From: Ettlia oleoabundans
Lineage: Eukaryota > Chlorophyta > Chlorophyceae > Chlamydomonadales
NCBI GenBank assembly: GCA_019693395.1
Contig: JAAMXP010002420.1
Span: 1 to 31,497 of the forward strand
Length of the DNA: 31,497 nucleotides
Direction: 5' to 3'
Below are positions 1 through 11,400 of this stretch, in pieces. The position numbers and the translations under genes are program-made. The notes below the pieces were generated by a model. The model saw only the letters and a list, made by a program, of their open reading frames with translations. It was not told the DNA's origin and ran no database searches. How positions within the stretch are numbered: position 1 is the first letter of the stretch; the number at the start of each line of letters is the position of its first letter.

Positions 1-226
1 GGGCAAATGAGCGTCTGCGTCCTTTCTAAGGTGTACAACTTGCAGCATGTGCTGGGCATGTGCGTCGGCCATATTCAAAGTCTGTTGCATACAGGTGATG
101 CCACATTATTGGAAGGCGTTGGGTTGGGGTAGCCTTGGAAGTCGAAACAATAGCTCTCTTTTCCTCCATCTGCTCGCGGGCGCTGATGTGGGCCTGTACG
201 GTGTGCTGCAGCGACGTTGCAATGCT
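1..226. other. 3' flank of the Ubl-MYND gene
   Basis: This stretch lies downstream of the stop codon (227-229) of the minus-strand Ubl-MYND gene and probably holds its 3' UTR. I see no open frame with recognisable protein character and no TTACA (a minus-strand TGTAA), so its poly(A) signal may lie beyond the window. Confidence 0.4.
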
Positions 227-1334
227 TCACCATGGCTGCAAATGCTGCCGCAGAATGCTGCAGTAACGCTTGTGAGCGGGCCAGTCGCGCTCCTGACAGG
301 GCTGGCCGCAGTCTGCAGGCGCAGGGGATACCCATTTAATTAGGGTAAAACATATCACAACAATGTGTGAGTATGAAACAACATACCGATTCAAAGAAAG
401 AGTTGGAGGGCAGTGCATGGTCAGTCATTGGGTTGCCCACAGCCTGTTGATCCACCAGTCTGGCACCTGGGGACATCCCAAACTGCTTCCAACGAGCGAC
501 GAAGTCATCCCACCACCAGCACCCTGGACCTGTTGGGCACTCACAGTAGACAGCGTGGCAAGCACATCTGAACAGCTTGACGCCAGGGGACTGCAGCGGA
601 GTGCGGCCACACAGGGCGCACTCACGCGCCGCCTCCAATCTCTGCCTCTGCACCGCAACATCTGCTACAGCTGGTCCCACTGATGCATCCGTCTGGGTGC
701 TGCTGCTGGCCTGGAATGCGCCCGTAAGGCCGCCCCCATCAACTGTCTGCACCTCACAGTCTGCCATCTGGCGAGCTTCGGTCTGCACAGCCATGCTACT
801 GATGTTGATGCTGCTGCCGCCTGCCTGGCACAGTGCCTCACACAGTTCAGGTGCAGGGATGCGGCAGGTAGTGCCTCTGCCACCACCGCTGCCAGCAGCC
901 GGCTGCAGCCCTGCATGCTTGAGGCCATGGCGGCCATCACCTGCTGCACAACGGACAGCGAGGCGTGCAAAGAAGTGGGCTGCACTCGCTGGTCGGGCAG
1001 CGACTGCAGCTTCTGCTGGGGTACAGCAGTCAGCGCTCCAGCTGCCAGGCTGCTCAGTTGCTCAGATAGGGCAGCAGCCGCCTGTGCGGCTTGCTGCAAA
1101 GCAGGCTGTGCCGATGCTTCTTGCTGAGCAGCTGATTCAGCACAAGTTTCTGCTAATCGAAGCACTGGTGTCCGTGGTGGCGTGCTGGGCTGGTTGTTTG
1201 GCTTGGCAGTCTCACTTGCAGCCATCTCAGTGACTGCGGCAAGCAGCGGGAGTGGCCTTCTCGCAAGCAGACTGCCAGAAGGGCTGGCTGATCCACATAT
1301 AGTTCTGTCTATACTCTGCTGCTGGTGCTCTCCT

Positions 1335-1371
<37 letters not shown>

Positions 1372-4344
1372 TTTGCGTCCGCTCCTGCTCATCTGCTGTC
1401 TGTTGTTGCCGCATGGCAAGATGTTCTGCAGGGTTCATGCTGGGTGCTGCTTCTTGCGGGCTCAGTACAAAATTTGTCGTGCTAAGACCTACCTGCTTCC
1501 TCCCTGGCCTAGTTTGTTGCTGCTGCTCCCCTCCCTGTTCTTGCTGGACAAGCTGTTGCTGCTCCACCTCACCCTCCAACACCAACTGCTTGATCCCGTG
1601 CTGCTCTAGTGCCACATGCCACCCACGCTGCTCACACTCTTCTCCCTGCTGATCCTGCTGCAACCCTTCCCTATCCTCCTGCTGTGCATCTGCCCGTTCT
1701 TCCTGCAGTTCTCCCCCTTGCTGCGGCTCCTCCTGCTTCCCCTGCTGCTGCGCCCACAAGTGATGTGACGCAATGCGCACGCTGCCTGTCCTGCTCGACG
1801 CTGCTCCGCTGGCCCAGTGTGCTATCAGGGCCTCACGCAGCTGCTGCATAGACGTGTCTGGGGGGCAGGTCACCACCTCCAACGCTCCATCTGCGTGCAG
1901 CAGCCAGGCAGCAAATCATGCCATGCCGCATTGCCAGTGAAGGCAGACATTTCAAGGTGCAGCGCATGCAGTACACGCATTTCGCGGGTGGGCCGACAAG
2001 AACAGGGCACACTGCAAGGACGATTTTGCAGGTTAGAGGTTGCAGGTGCATCCGGGCTGGCCTTTCAGTCATGCTGCTTGCTGGCACCAGCAGGCAATAG
2101 TTTCCTGGTCTGCATGGCAACCAAACGCATGGGCTGCTTGTCTGCCTGCCCATCTGCCAGCTTGCTTACCATCTTGCAAAAGAGCCCACCTGGGTGGACC
2201 ACCTCTATAAATCGGTGGCCCCTGTCAACCGCTGCACCCCTCATGCTGGCATGTGCCCGCAGGGCCTCAAGTGCCTGCGGGCTGGGGGCCCCTGTCTTGT
2301 AGCTAGCTGCCAAGTTGTTGCTGAGCGTGAGCAGCAGGGAATCCCCACGCTGCAGGCAGCTGCCTAGTGGATCCATATCGCGGAGAGGACGGCCCCTCAG
2401 ACTAAGGCGCAGCCCCCTGGCTGGCATGCCTGCTGCCGCTGCAAGGTGGTGCTTCAGGTGGCACACCTGCAGGCACATGTGGGGCAAGCAGCGGCTGAGC
2501 GAGGATCGCTAGACAGAGGGATGGGGTTGCGTGATGTTAAAGGCCCATCCCGGCAAGATGTGGCAGAACCAGCAGTAGCAGGCATGTGGGGATGGCCAAA
2601 CCCTGTATATCGTGGCTCTCCTGCTTGCCTGCCACTCTGGTTGGCAGCCTAGCGCGGCGCATGCACATACTACTGGGCTGCCACAACAGCATGCTGCTGA
2701 CAACTTGAATCCCGCTCAGCACACCTTCATGCTTGGGGCAGCCTCCACCGCTGCTGTTTTGCCGGAGGGCGCACCACAGACAGCACCAGGGAGCCAGCAA
2801 GCGGAGCTGCAGAAGGGGAGCACAGAGGGACATGTTGGGCAAAACGCGCTGGAATGGCAATTTAGCGCCTCAAACCGCGGCCGCACCCCCACTTCCACAC
2901 TCAATCGACTGGATTTGACAACCCGACTAGATTGGACGAGGATGGATTGGGGCGGGGAAACCCTGATGAGAAACCCTGACACAAAAATACAAGAAGACCA
3001 CTTGTCAAACCTTGACCAGCTGCCAACGCGACACCCCGCAAGCTGCCGCTCACCCAGCTGCAACTCCAGCGACCAGGCGGGGGTCACCCCCAGCTCTGCC
3101 AATGTGGCTTGGTCAGGACCCAAGATGAATTCGCACTCAGCAGGGTCCCCGCCCTGCAACAAAGCATAGCACACAGAGGACGGCACGGCAAAGCACGGCA
3201 CACGACAGGATCGCTCAGGCGAACACAGCACAGAGCATACAGTAGGCATGTTGTAGTGCGATGGCAGGTATGCACAGCATGGAGTAGCCAGAATAGCAAA
3301 ACATGTTGTGGCAGCAGAGCTAGGAAGGTCAACACCGGGGGTGAGAGTGCATAGCGCGGCAAAAGAGGCAGGTGGGCAGGCAGCAGATGGACGGCACTGC
3401 ACATGCCAGAGGTTGCCGGCCTCGGCAAGCCATCCATCTTTGTAGCAGGGCTTACCCCAGTGATTCGTCAAGCATCCGTTTTGACTACCACGCCATGCGT
3501 CAGACTCAACAAACACTCTCCTTCTCAGTTACCTCTTGTGGGTTGTGCGCGATGAGAGTTTGCTGCTCTGGTGCCATGCCTGCCACAGCCGCCAGCTTAT
3601 GCTTGACTGCTCCAACAGTCATGTCGTACTGCACTGGCGGCAGCAGCGGCTCTTCAACATACTTCTTTGTTACATCACCACTGCCACCGTTGCTGTCGCT
3701 GTTGCTCATCCCAATGTTGAAATTGCTGCTCCTGCTCATCTGCACTCGTAACTGCAGATAGGAGGATTGAGGAGAGCCAGACGTTGGCAAACAGTCAGCA
3801 AACAGCGTGCAGCCACAAGTCCGCACCAGCTCCCCTTGCTTCTGCCCTCTGCGCAATGCTGCTATGTCTGCCACAAAAGCCATCTTTAACAGCAAGTAAA
3901 TTGTGTGTGATGAGGTAGGGCGTGACCAACTGGTAGACAGCAATACACCCACCAGCTGGCGACCAGGAGTCCATGCCAGCAGTTTTTGTGAGGCTATGGC
4001 CATGCAGTAGGGCGCTGCCGGAACAGTTTCTAGCGGTAGTCTGTGTGTTAGCAGCGGGCTGCTGCGCACTTGCATGAGGCTGGGGTTGACATCGCTGCCA
4101 CCATGTGCACCAGCCTGCTGCCCGGGATTGCTGGGGGCGAGCCAGAAGCGGTGGAAGGGCCCCGAGCCTTGGGTACGGGCAAAGGGGAAGGCTTGAGCAG
4201 AGCAGCAATCAGGGAGGCTTGAAAAGAAAGGCTGGCATTGTCAAGACAAAATAACAGGCAGCACCATGCATGGCTAAGTAAAAAGAGCACAGGTCGCAGC
4301 AGTGCAAAGCTGGCTGATACGACCGGCTCACCTGCCACGCTCAT
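227..4344 (-). CDS. Triple ubiquitin-like, polyQ and MYND zinc-finger protein
   Basis: Placed exons, in transcript order: 4344-4332 (13 nt, MSVA+G), 4191-3953, 3751-3533, 3153-3054, 2806-2725, 2466-2190, one starting at 1890, one ending at 545, and 312-227. Ubl-1 spans 3751-3054 (TVGAVKHKLAAVAGM, then TLAELGVTPAWSLELQL). Ubl-2 spans 2806-2190 (SGKTAAVEAAPSMK joined to VCHLKHHLAAAAGMPARG, ending in GDSLLLTLS). Ubl-3 begins at the 2190/1890 junction (RFIEVVHPDGALEVVTCPPD). A long Gln/Glu-rich linker with polyQ follows. The C-terminus is a MYND finger split by the intron 544-313: CALCG, then FRCACHAVYYCGQPCQERDW, then HKRYC. MYND fingers bind proline-rich partners and Ubls dock on ubiquitin-pathway proteins, so a nuclear or proteostasis adaptor role is inferred. 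The frame changes between about 950 and 800, probably by an intron I could not place. Exon 2806-2725 is one base short of keeping phase. Confidence 0.6.
1336..1368 (-). repeat. CAG trinucleotide tract encoding polyglutamine
   Basis: Eleven uninterrupted GCT units on the plus strand read as CAG on the coding minus strand. They give a run of about 12 Gln in the linker between the third Ubl and the MYND finger. More Gln-rich patches flank the tract at about 1500-1750. It is a simple repeat within coding sequence and likely varies in length between strains. Confidence 0.9.
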
Positions 4345-4690
4345 TTTGTACCTATGGGCAGGCAGGCAGGGAGAGACACGCAGGGTGAAGAGCATGGTGT
4401 TCGTTGACGCATGTGAACCATACGCCCACGCTTTAACGCCCCGTTGATATTATTAAATCAAAACCAGTGCCCGTTACAGCCAGCAATGGTCGTGCCAGCA
4501 AACAAGCAAGCAACACACGCGAGGCATTTGACAGGTGCTGACTTAGGCTTACAGCGGCAACAGCTCCTCCATATTGTCATGCTCTAATTGCATCCACGTC
4601 CCTGCAACCGGCAAGACCATCGTAAATCAGGCTAACAGAAGACGGTGCAACAGGGTGTTGCAAACCGCGGAGCGGCGGCAGCGGCAGCAG

Positions 4691-4748
4691 CCGATCACAG
4701 CCGAACGTGTCGAAGCAGCGGGCCATACGCTTCGACACCCCGATCACA
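4691..4748. repeat. 10-bp hairpin flanked by 9-bp direct repeats
   Basis: The inverted repeat GTGTCGAAGC (4707-4716) and GCTTCGACAC (4729-4738) is perfect, with a 12-nt loop. It lies between two copies of CCGATCACA (4691-4699 and 4740-4748). A hairpin inside short direct repeats resembles a tiny MITE-like insertion with its target-site duplication, but it could also be a transcription-factor site or chance. Confidence 0.5.
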
Positions 4749-4973
4749 ACGGATAAGCGTCGCCGTAGCGCTTGCCTGGCTGCAGAAGCGCCACTATTGC
4801 CTGTTTCACGTCCGCCAGGCTATAGCCCTGAGGCTCTACAGTCATCCAACGGCTAAGCCCATTCATTACGAGGAGCACGCTGCACGACATCCCCACAGCC
4901 GGCGAGCAGCATGTACCTGGGGTCATGACAGCACTCGTTACGTTCGAGGTCACGTCCGAGGCCACTTGCGAGC

Positions 4974-4994
4974 CTTGTAAGCCTAGCTTACAAG
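4974..4994. terminator. Palindromic TGTAA element, candidate AlgH poly(A) site
   Basis: CTTGTAAGC (4974-4982) and GCTTACAAG (4986-4994) form a perfect 9-bp inverted repeat around a 3-nt spacer. Each arm carries TGTAA on one strand. The minus-strand copy lies about 360 nt beyond the AlgH stop codon, a plausible 3' UTR length, so it is a candidate poly(A) signal. The pairing of a signal on both strands may be coincidental. Confidence 0.4.
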
Positions 4995-5352
4995 CTGAAG
5001 AGGACGCACTGAACATCAATGCGCGATAGACTTGCCAAAATGGCACAGCGATGTGTACAGGTGTGAAGTAAATATGGAATGGGATCCGCCGCTATCATGG
5101 AATGCAGCATGCAGCGAGCATTTTTGTACTTAAATAAACAATTTAGGTAACAATGGTCGTGATTGAAAATAAACATTGGAGCCGCAGGCATCTCAGTGTA
5201 ATCACATTCCCCTGCATGACGTGGAATGTGCCACAAGCGCTGCCACAAGGAGCAGCCAGGCACCCTGTCAGGTCTTCTCTGAATAACCGTTACTCAGGCG
5301 CAAGAGGCCTTGCACTCCATGCATTTCAGGCATTGCAGCCAGCCAGTCAGGC

Positions 5353-7410
5353 TCACTCATCCTCCGAATCGCTGCCCTCGTCAGCCTGCCGCTGCCGCTT
5401 AGCCTCCTCCGCCCACTCGCCACCCAGCAGGCACATTGCTTCCCGCCACAGCGGCACCGGCAGCTGCAGGCACTGCTTCAAAACCAGCGTGCGGCTACAG
5501 GCCGCAGGCTGCCACGCGCCACGTGCAACTTCCTGCTCAACTTCCCCGGGCTTCCAGGAACAGCAACCAGCAAAGAATCGGAAGTCGCCCTGCAAGCAGC
5601 GAGCCACTTATGCCTGGGAGATGAACGGGCACCGCAGGGCACGTCGGTGCACTTTGCTCGTAAGCCGTGTCTTGCAGAGACAGGGCACAATGCCCACTCA
5701 CATACGTTTTAACCAGAACCCTTATGACTATGAAAACTACTTTGCAAACTGCAATCTCAAGCGCAGATCACCTCTGCCGGCAGTTAATGGGACAAGAACA
5801 CGCCCGGCCATGAGCCCCACCTGCGACAACCCGCCAGTTGCAACTTCCGCTACTGCCGCCTCCTGCCCGCCTATGTAAATGCCTGGCACGACTTCCATGC
5901 AGCCCTCTAGGCGCCGTTGTCCGTGAACGAGTGTGATGACCTGTTGACGTCAGCAGGGAGGTGCGGGTGGCGGCAGCAGGCACAAAGCCAACAGCGAGGT
6001 GACGACGGGCGGCTGTTGAACAATATCGAACTAAACTGCAAGTTTTTCATTTCGCCTGCCAGTCTTCTGCGCTGGTCACTTGCGCACTTTTGTGGCCACA
6101 TTGGCCTGCACGGCTACAGCATTGCCACCTGTTCAATTCTGTGCTGGGCCATGATGTGGAGGCGCACCTGTTGGGCCTTAAAGCCGCCGCAGTAGAGCCG
6201 ACTTTGGGCCAAGGCATCCCGCATCTCCTCCATGCCCTGCAGGGAGGAAAGCGCAGGGCCAGCACCCAGCATGCAAAAGCTGGCTGGTTACTCGTTCAGG
6301 GACGTGAGCGTCAACAGGTCGCATAGGAGTAGGAGGGCCTGTGTCGCGCCGACCAGTGCCCTTCACACAAGTTACAGGGAAATGTTCATCTCTTCATCGC
6401 CCACCTCCACTGCCAGCGGCAGGCCGCCCCTGCCACGCCCCATGTGAAGGCTGGTTGGGCGGTTCAATATCAGGCCCAGGGTGCCTTGCTCGTCGTGCCG
6501 CATGAGGAACACCACCGCCTGTTGGCAAGGGTAGAGGCAACAGGAAACCAGCCATAATGGCGTGTAAGTACCAGCAAGAAACGGGTTCTGGCAGGTATGA
6601 TCATTCACAACTCAAGTGGTATGCCAGGACAGCAGGTGCGTAGGCATGCAGATACGCGACAAAAAAGGCGACGGGGGAGGGTACATAATGCCTTCCTCGC
6701 CAGTACAGCACTTGTGCTCAGCCCAGACAGAGCTGCTTTGCACCTGCCAGTATTCTTCTCCTAGCAGTTTTGGTGCATTTGCAGTGGCTAGCAACAGGCC
6801 CCCGACCTCTGGGGCGCCAGTGGCATGTGCCCACGTCTCCTCACGCGCAAGCACTGGATTCTGTAGGAAGCAAGCAGCCTGCTGTGAGTGACACATGCGT
6901 TGAGGGCGGCAGAATAATCGTACAGAGCATGGACGAGAAATGCTGACAGTTGTAACGACCTTTCACCTGGATCTGCAGCAGCTGCAAATTCTGCTGGGCC
7001 TGCCGTGACGCCCATCCCCTGCCCACACCTGCAACAGAGTAGAGGCTCTGGGGTCTCCGGCTTGGGAGGGCACTTTACGCATCGTTGAACGCCCTGCTTG
7101 GCAGCGCAGAGCCCCCCTATTCCAAGGACCAATTGATACCTTGATCAGCGACAAGCTTGGCCCGGAACTCCCTCCAATCCCCGAGAACCGTTGGCGGGGG
7201 GCAGGAGCCTCCGTCGTCGTCGCCTGCTGCCGCCACCACCCCCTGGTGCTGCCTGCCTTGCAGCCACCGACCGGTTCTGCCGTATCCTCCGGCTGATGAG
7301 GCCCAAATACACCGGCGTTGCTGCACAACTTGGCCGCGGTGGTTTGGGGTGAACAACCCGTGGGCAACCAGGGGTTGAGAGAGACAACTCGACGCTAAGA
7401 ACGAAGGCAT
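5353..7410 (-). CDS. AlgH/UPF0301 (DUF179) family protein, plastid-type N-terminus
   Basis: Seven exons with fully consistent phases: 7410-7140, 7028-6967, 6860-6744, 6518-6405, 6236-6168, 5940-5821 and 5589-5353, giving about 329 residues. The first ~70 residues are rich in Ser, Arg and Ala with few acids, like a chloroplast transit peptide. Plant-type family hallmarks follow in order: DWREFRAKLVA, GAPEVGGLLLAT, AVVFLMRHDEQGTLGLILNR, RLYCGGFKAQQ, MEVVPGIYIGGQEAA, then DFRFFAGCCSWKPGE and AACSRTLVLKQCL. The C-terminus is a short charged tail ending SDSEDE. The biochemical role of this family is unclear; bacterial AlgH was linked to alginate regulation. The start at 7410 was chosen because it opens the transit-like region; the same frame stays open upstream to 7452. 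It is divergent from the ferroxidase gene. Confidence 0.88.
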
Positions 7411-8465
7411 GATCAGGGTGATTGTGTTACCACCTCGTGCATCACAGCGCACAATGCCAAGATGCGTTTGGCCACAAACGGCCAGCTCGTGCGGCGCATG
7501 CGGCGCGCGGCGCTTATTTAGCGACTAGTGTCCATGCAAATCGGCAATGTCTGACGTTATGTGCTGATGGATAGCGCGAGCTGCAACTTGCGGCAAAGAG
7601 AAATCACGCAATACGCGCGGTTGTTGACGCCCATGCTGCAAGACCGACCCCCCCCCCCCCGCCGGGGGCACTGTCGGCTAAACAACTGGAGAACGTTTAC
7701 GGAGCAAGTTGCTAGCACGCGCAGCTTCCAACAGCTCATAGCTGGCTTGTCTAGTTGACAAGACATGCCCTAACAACAGCATGATGCCCTGCCGGCCGGG
7801 GCCAGCCGCCCAAGACATCCCCAACAGCCAGTGCAACGCGTGTGATTGCACTGTCTCTCAAATGCTGTGAGTTCTTGTCCAGCCCCGGCTACCTTTAGCC
7901 ATGGGGACACTGCATTCCCGCAACATTTGATGGATGGCTTGGGCATGCGTCGCGCCGCAGCATCAACGCTGAGGCGGCGTGTCCCTGCCAGCTTTGACAT
8001 CAGGGCCCTATCCTGCAGCTGGTCTGCACCGTGCGTGCATCCTTTTTAGTTCGGCCTTCCCGATCAAATTTCAAGAGCTGTGAGGCCTGGACCAAAGGAC
8101 ATGTCCCATGCGGTGTACACCATTGCCTGCGATTGTTTGCAACGCCGATTCGCATATGCAAGCTAAGAATATGCAAAACCATGCTCGTTCAGCGAATAAA
8201 CCTTGCCCAAACGAGGAGCCACTTGTCGCCGACCAGCTCCCTGCTGTGAGGCCTACTGCTGTGATGCTGGCGTGTGCCTGGCGAGTGCCTGCCATGCCGC
8301 GGGGCCTGAACGTATCCTGAGCTTTCATTTTGGCTTTGAGCCATTGTTTTGTTCAGGGTTTTGCCCCATTTCTTGCGTCCGAGCAAGCAGAGCAGCCCTC
8401 CTCCGCCACCCCGGCGCAGAACCCGGCATCCAGCCGATTGAAGCCATATTTTATCGGCTTGTGGC
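7411..8465. promoter_or_regulatory. Divergent promoter region between AlgH and ferroxidase genes
   Basis: About 1.05 kb separates the two start codons, so both promoters and 5' UTRs must lie here. Visible features are a 13-C run (7648-7660) followed by GCCGGGGG, and a GTAC core (8115-8118), the kernel of algal copper-response elements, which may be chance. I find no convincing TATA box and no additional gene. Confidence 0.55.
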
Positions 8466-11400
8466 ATGGGAAGACAGGTAGCGGCTCCAACGCGGGTTCA
8501 GCGGCCCCTGCTGGCGCTTCTGCTGGCCGCAGTGGTCCTGCGCGCGGCGGCGCAGCAGCAGGCAGCGAGCCCGAGCGGTGCCGCCGGGAGCGGCCCCACT
8601 TATTATATCGCTGCAGACGAAGTGCAGTGGGACTACTCCCCGGGTGGCGTGAACTTATGCAGCGGCACACCGTTCACTGGTGAGTTTATGGTGGGTATGT
8701 GCAGCTAGCCCGCCTTTCACTGCCAGGCGTCCGCAATGCATGCATGCACATGTGGTGCCGGGACCCAACCCACTGCTGGCTGCCTCAACGTGCAGATGAG
8801 CCTGCCCTATGGACTAAGGAGGGTGTGGGCAGCATTTACACCAAGGCACTGTATCAACAGTACACAGACGACACGTTTGAGGCAAGCTTGCTGCTTGGGC
8901 TGGCCAGCTGCCTGCATGGTTGGTAGCTGGCCCGGGCACCCATGTCCTCCACTCGACCATTCAGCACAATGTGCCCTGTTACTCAAGGCACATGCAACCA
9001 TGCTTCCGTTACAAGTTTTCCTTGTCAATTCGCCTCATCCGGCCAGAAGTCTGGCAGAGCTGCGTGCATTGCAAGCTCCTCATGTGTTTTACACATGCTG
9101 CAATCCTGGTGCTCTTCGCCCCCAAACCCTCGCACACACCACACGCCCCCCCAACCCTTTCCTGCCTGCAGACGGTGCAGCCCAAGCCTGACTCTGAGAA
9201 GCACACGGGCATGCTTGGCCCCGTGCTGCGTGCCTCTGTAGGCCAGGTGCTGACTGTGGTGTTCAAGAACAACCTGGACTTCCCAGTCAACCTGGAGCCA
9301 GCTGGCGTGCAGCCCGTCCTCGACTCTGCGGACGCCGATGCCGCAGCTGAGCTCAGCCCCGCTGTGGAGCCTGGCGAGACCGTAACCTACCGCTGGACCG
9401 TCCCCGACAGCATGGGACCCAAGGAGTTTGAGCCTTCAGCCAAGCTCTGGCTCTACAGGTAACGCGTGACACAGCGGCGCTACGCCTATACAACAACCCG
9501 GCTTTGTGCAAGTGGCACCATAAATAGCAATGGCAGGAAAGAACGCGTGTTCGCATTCGGGGCCAGGATCTTAGAGGTCCCACCTCACTGCAGTCCACCC
9601 TGAGCCCTTGCTTGCAGGTCATCTGTTGACATGCCTTCCGACGTCAATGCCGGCCTTCTGGGCCCCCTGCTGGTCAGGTGAGCCAGTATTCCAGCGCTGA
9701 TGGCGGCGGCTGGGAGCACCCCAAGCCCTGGCATCGCACGAGGGGACGGTCTGGGCGTCACTGCCTCCGCCCCCCATGTTTGCCTTGCTTCAGCATGTTA
9801 CCTCCCTCCATGCCATGCCCAGCGTCTCAAGCCATGTTCCGCACCTCAAAAATGGCCTGCCTGACCCGCAGCAAGGACCCTGAGGTCAACACCGGTGATG
9901 TGGCGGCGGGACAGGAGCGGGACATCATCACCATACTGCAGGTGTGTGCTTGGAGGTGGGGGTGGCAGGTTGCAGGCAGGGACCTGCCAAGCATGGCACG
10001 CAAGCTTGCATGCATTCAGCAATCAAGATAGCAGGCGGGTTGAAAGAGCGCGACTTGCTGCCACCAACCATGCTTGCCCCTCAAACACCAAGCTCTTCAA
10101 CCATCCTTGCCACGCCCTGCAGGTTATTGACGAGAACTCCAGCCCCTACCTTGAGCGCAACCTGGCTAACCGCACGGCTGCTGACCTGGGTCTGAGTGAT
10201 GAGGAGCTGGAGGAGGCCAACTTAAAGCACGGCATCAACGGCTACCTCTACTGCACTCTGCCAGGCATCAACATGACCCAGGGGGAGAAGTGAGTGTGCA
10301 GCACTGCTGGGCCTACTGCACTGGCTGAGAGAGAAATTCTTGAGTGCAATGGGCCGATGTCGCGGAGGAGTGCTTGAAGGGTACACAGTCAAGGGTGGAA
10401 GGGGCGTGGGTTGGCTGGCAGGCTGGTAAGAGTAATGAAAGCTGGCCGGCTGGCGGATTGGCTTGCCAACTGACTGGCTTGCTTTTGCGGCGGCCAGGAG
10501 CCCTTGACCCCTTCTTGCACGATGCAACACTACGTTCGTCGGATAGTGGGCGCAACCGTGGTTAGGTGGGACTGTTCAGTAGGGTTTGTTCTGCTTAGCT
10601 AGGCAGCCTATGGGCTTGTCACGTAGCACCAGTTGGCCTTTTCCCCTTCCCTCCCTTGCAGGGTGCGCTGGCACATGGCCAGTATCGGCACTGAGACCGA
10701 CATGCACAACCTCCACCTCCACGGAAACACTTTCCTCAAGTGAGTGCTGCACTGCTCTGGACCCTTACCCGGCCACGCAGCCAGCGCTGGGTGCTGTTGC
10801 CTTGCCCCCTCAGCTGTGTTTGCGTGCTGGTCGAGCCTTTGCAGAATGGCCTGGTGCTTGCGCTGCTACTGGCCTGTGGCCGGCGCTTTCACGAGCTGTC
10901 ACGCCACCTCGATTCTCCTCCTGCTAAATCTGCCTGCCTGCCTGCCAACAACCCTCCCCAAGTGAAGTCCTGCTTGTCGTTGGCTCCCAGCCCTTTTCTT
11001 CTGAACACCCCACCCTCTTCCTCCGCCCTCCCGTGCTCTGTGCACAGCAATGGCCACCGCGCCGACCACATGAACATGATTCCGGGCACAGCGCGCAGCG
11101 TGCAGTTCGACCCTGCCAACGCCGGCTTCTGGCTCATCCACTGCCATGTGGCAGACCACATCACGGCAGGCATGAAGGCAATGTATCAGGTGGGCTGGTT
11201 TGACTGTCTTGCAATATCAATGAACCGGACGACGCGCGCAAGTAGGAAGGATTCACCACTACTTTATGTGCAGCGGCTTGAATCGATAAGACCAGCGCAC
11301 GATTCGCTTTCTGACCTTTATGCCATTATCTTGAACACAGTGTGCCACCGTGCAAGTCTTCTGCCCTTCTCCCGCATCTAGCATCCCCCTTACTTTAGTC

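Larger units (their letters stand above)
4345..5352. other. Intergenic: Ubl-MYND promoter and AlgH 3' UTR
   Basis: Both neighbours are on the minus strand. This kilobase should therefore hold the 3' UTR of the AlgH gene (upper part) and the promoter and 5' UTR of the Ubl-MYND gene (lower part). A minus-strand frame of about 100 codons at 4744-5046 matches nothing I recognise and is not called. Two small inverted-repeat structures are listed separately. Confidence 0.5.

Noticed and set aside
577..1233. Plus-strand open frame of 218 codons
   Set aside because: It is antisense to the Gln-rich part of the Ubl-MYND gene. Its Cys/Leu/Ala composition is what CAG-rich coding sequence gives on the other strand.
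6371..6404. Later GT donor for AlgH exon 4 (extending to about 6376)
   Set aside because: It would end in phase 2 and put the next exon out of frame. The donor at 6404 keeps phase 0 into GMEEMRDALAQSRLYCGG.
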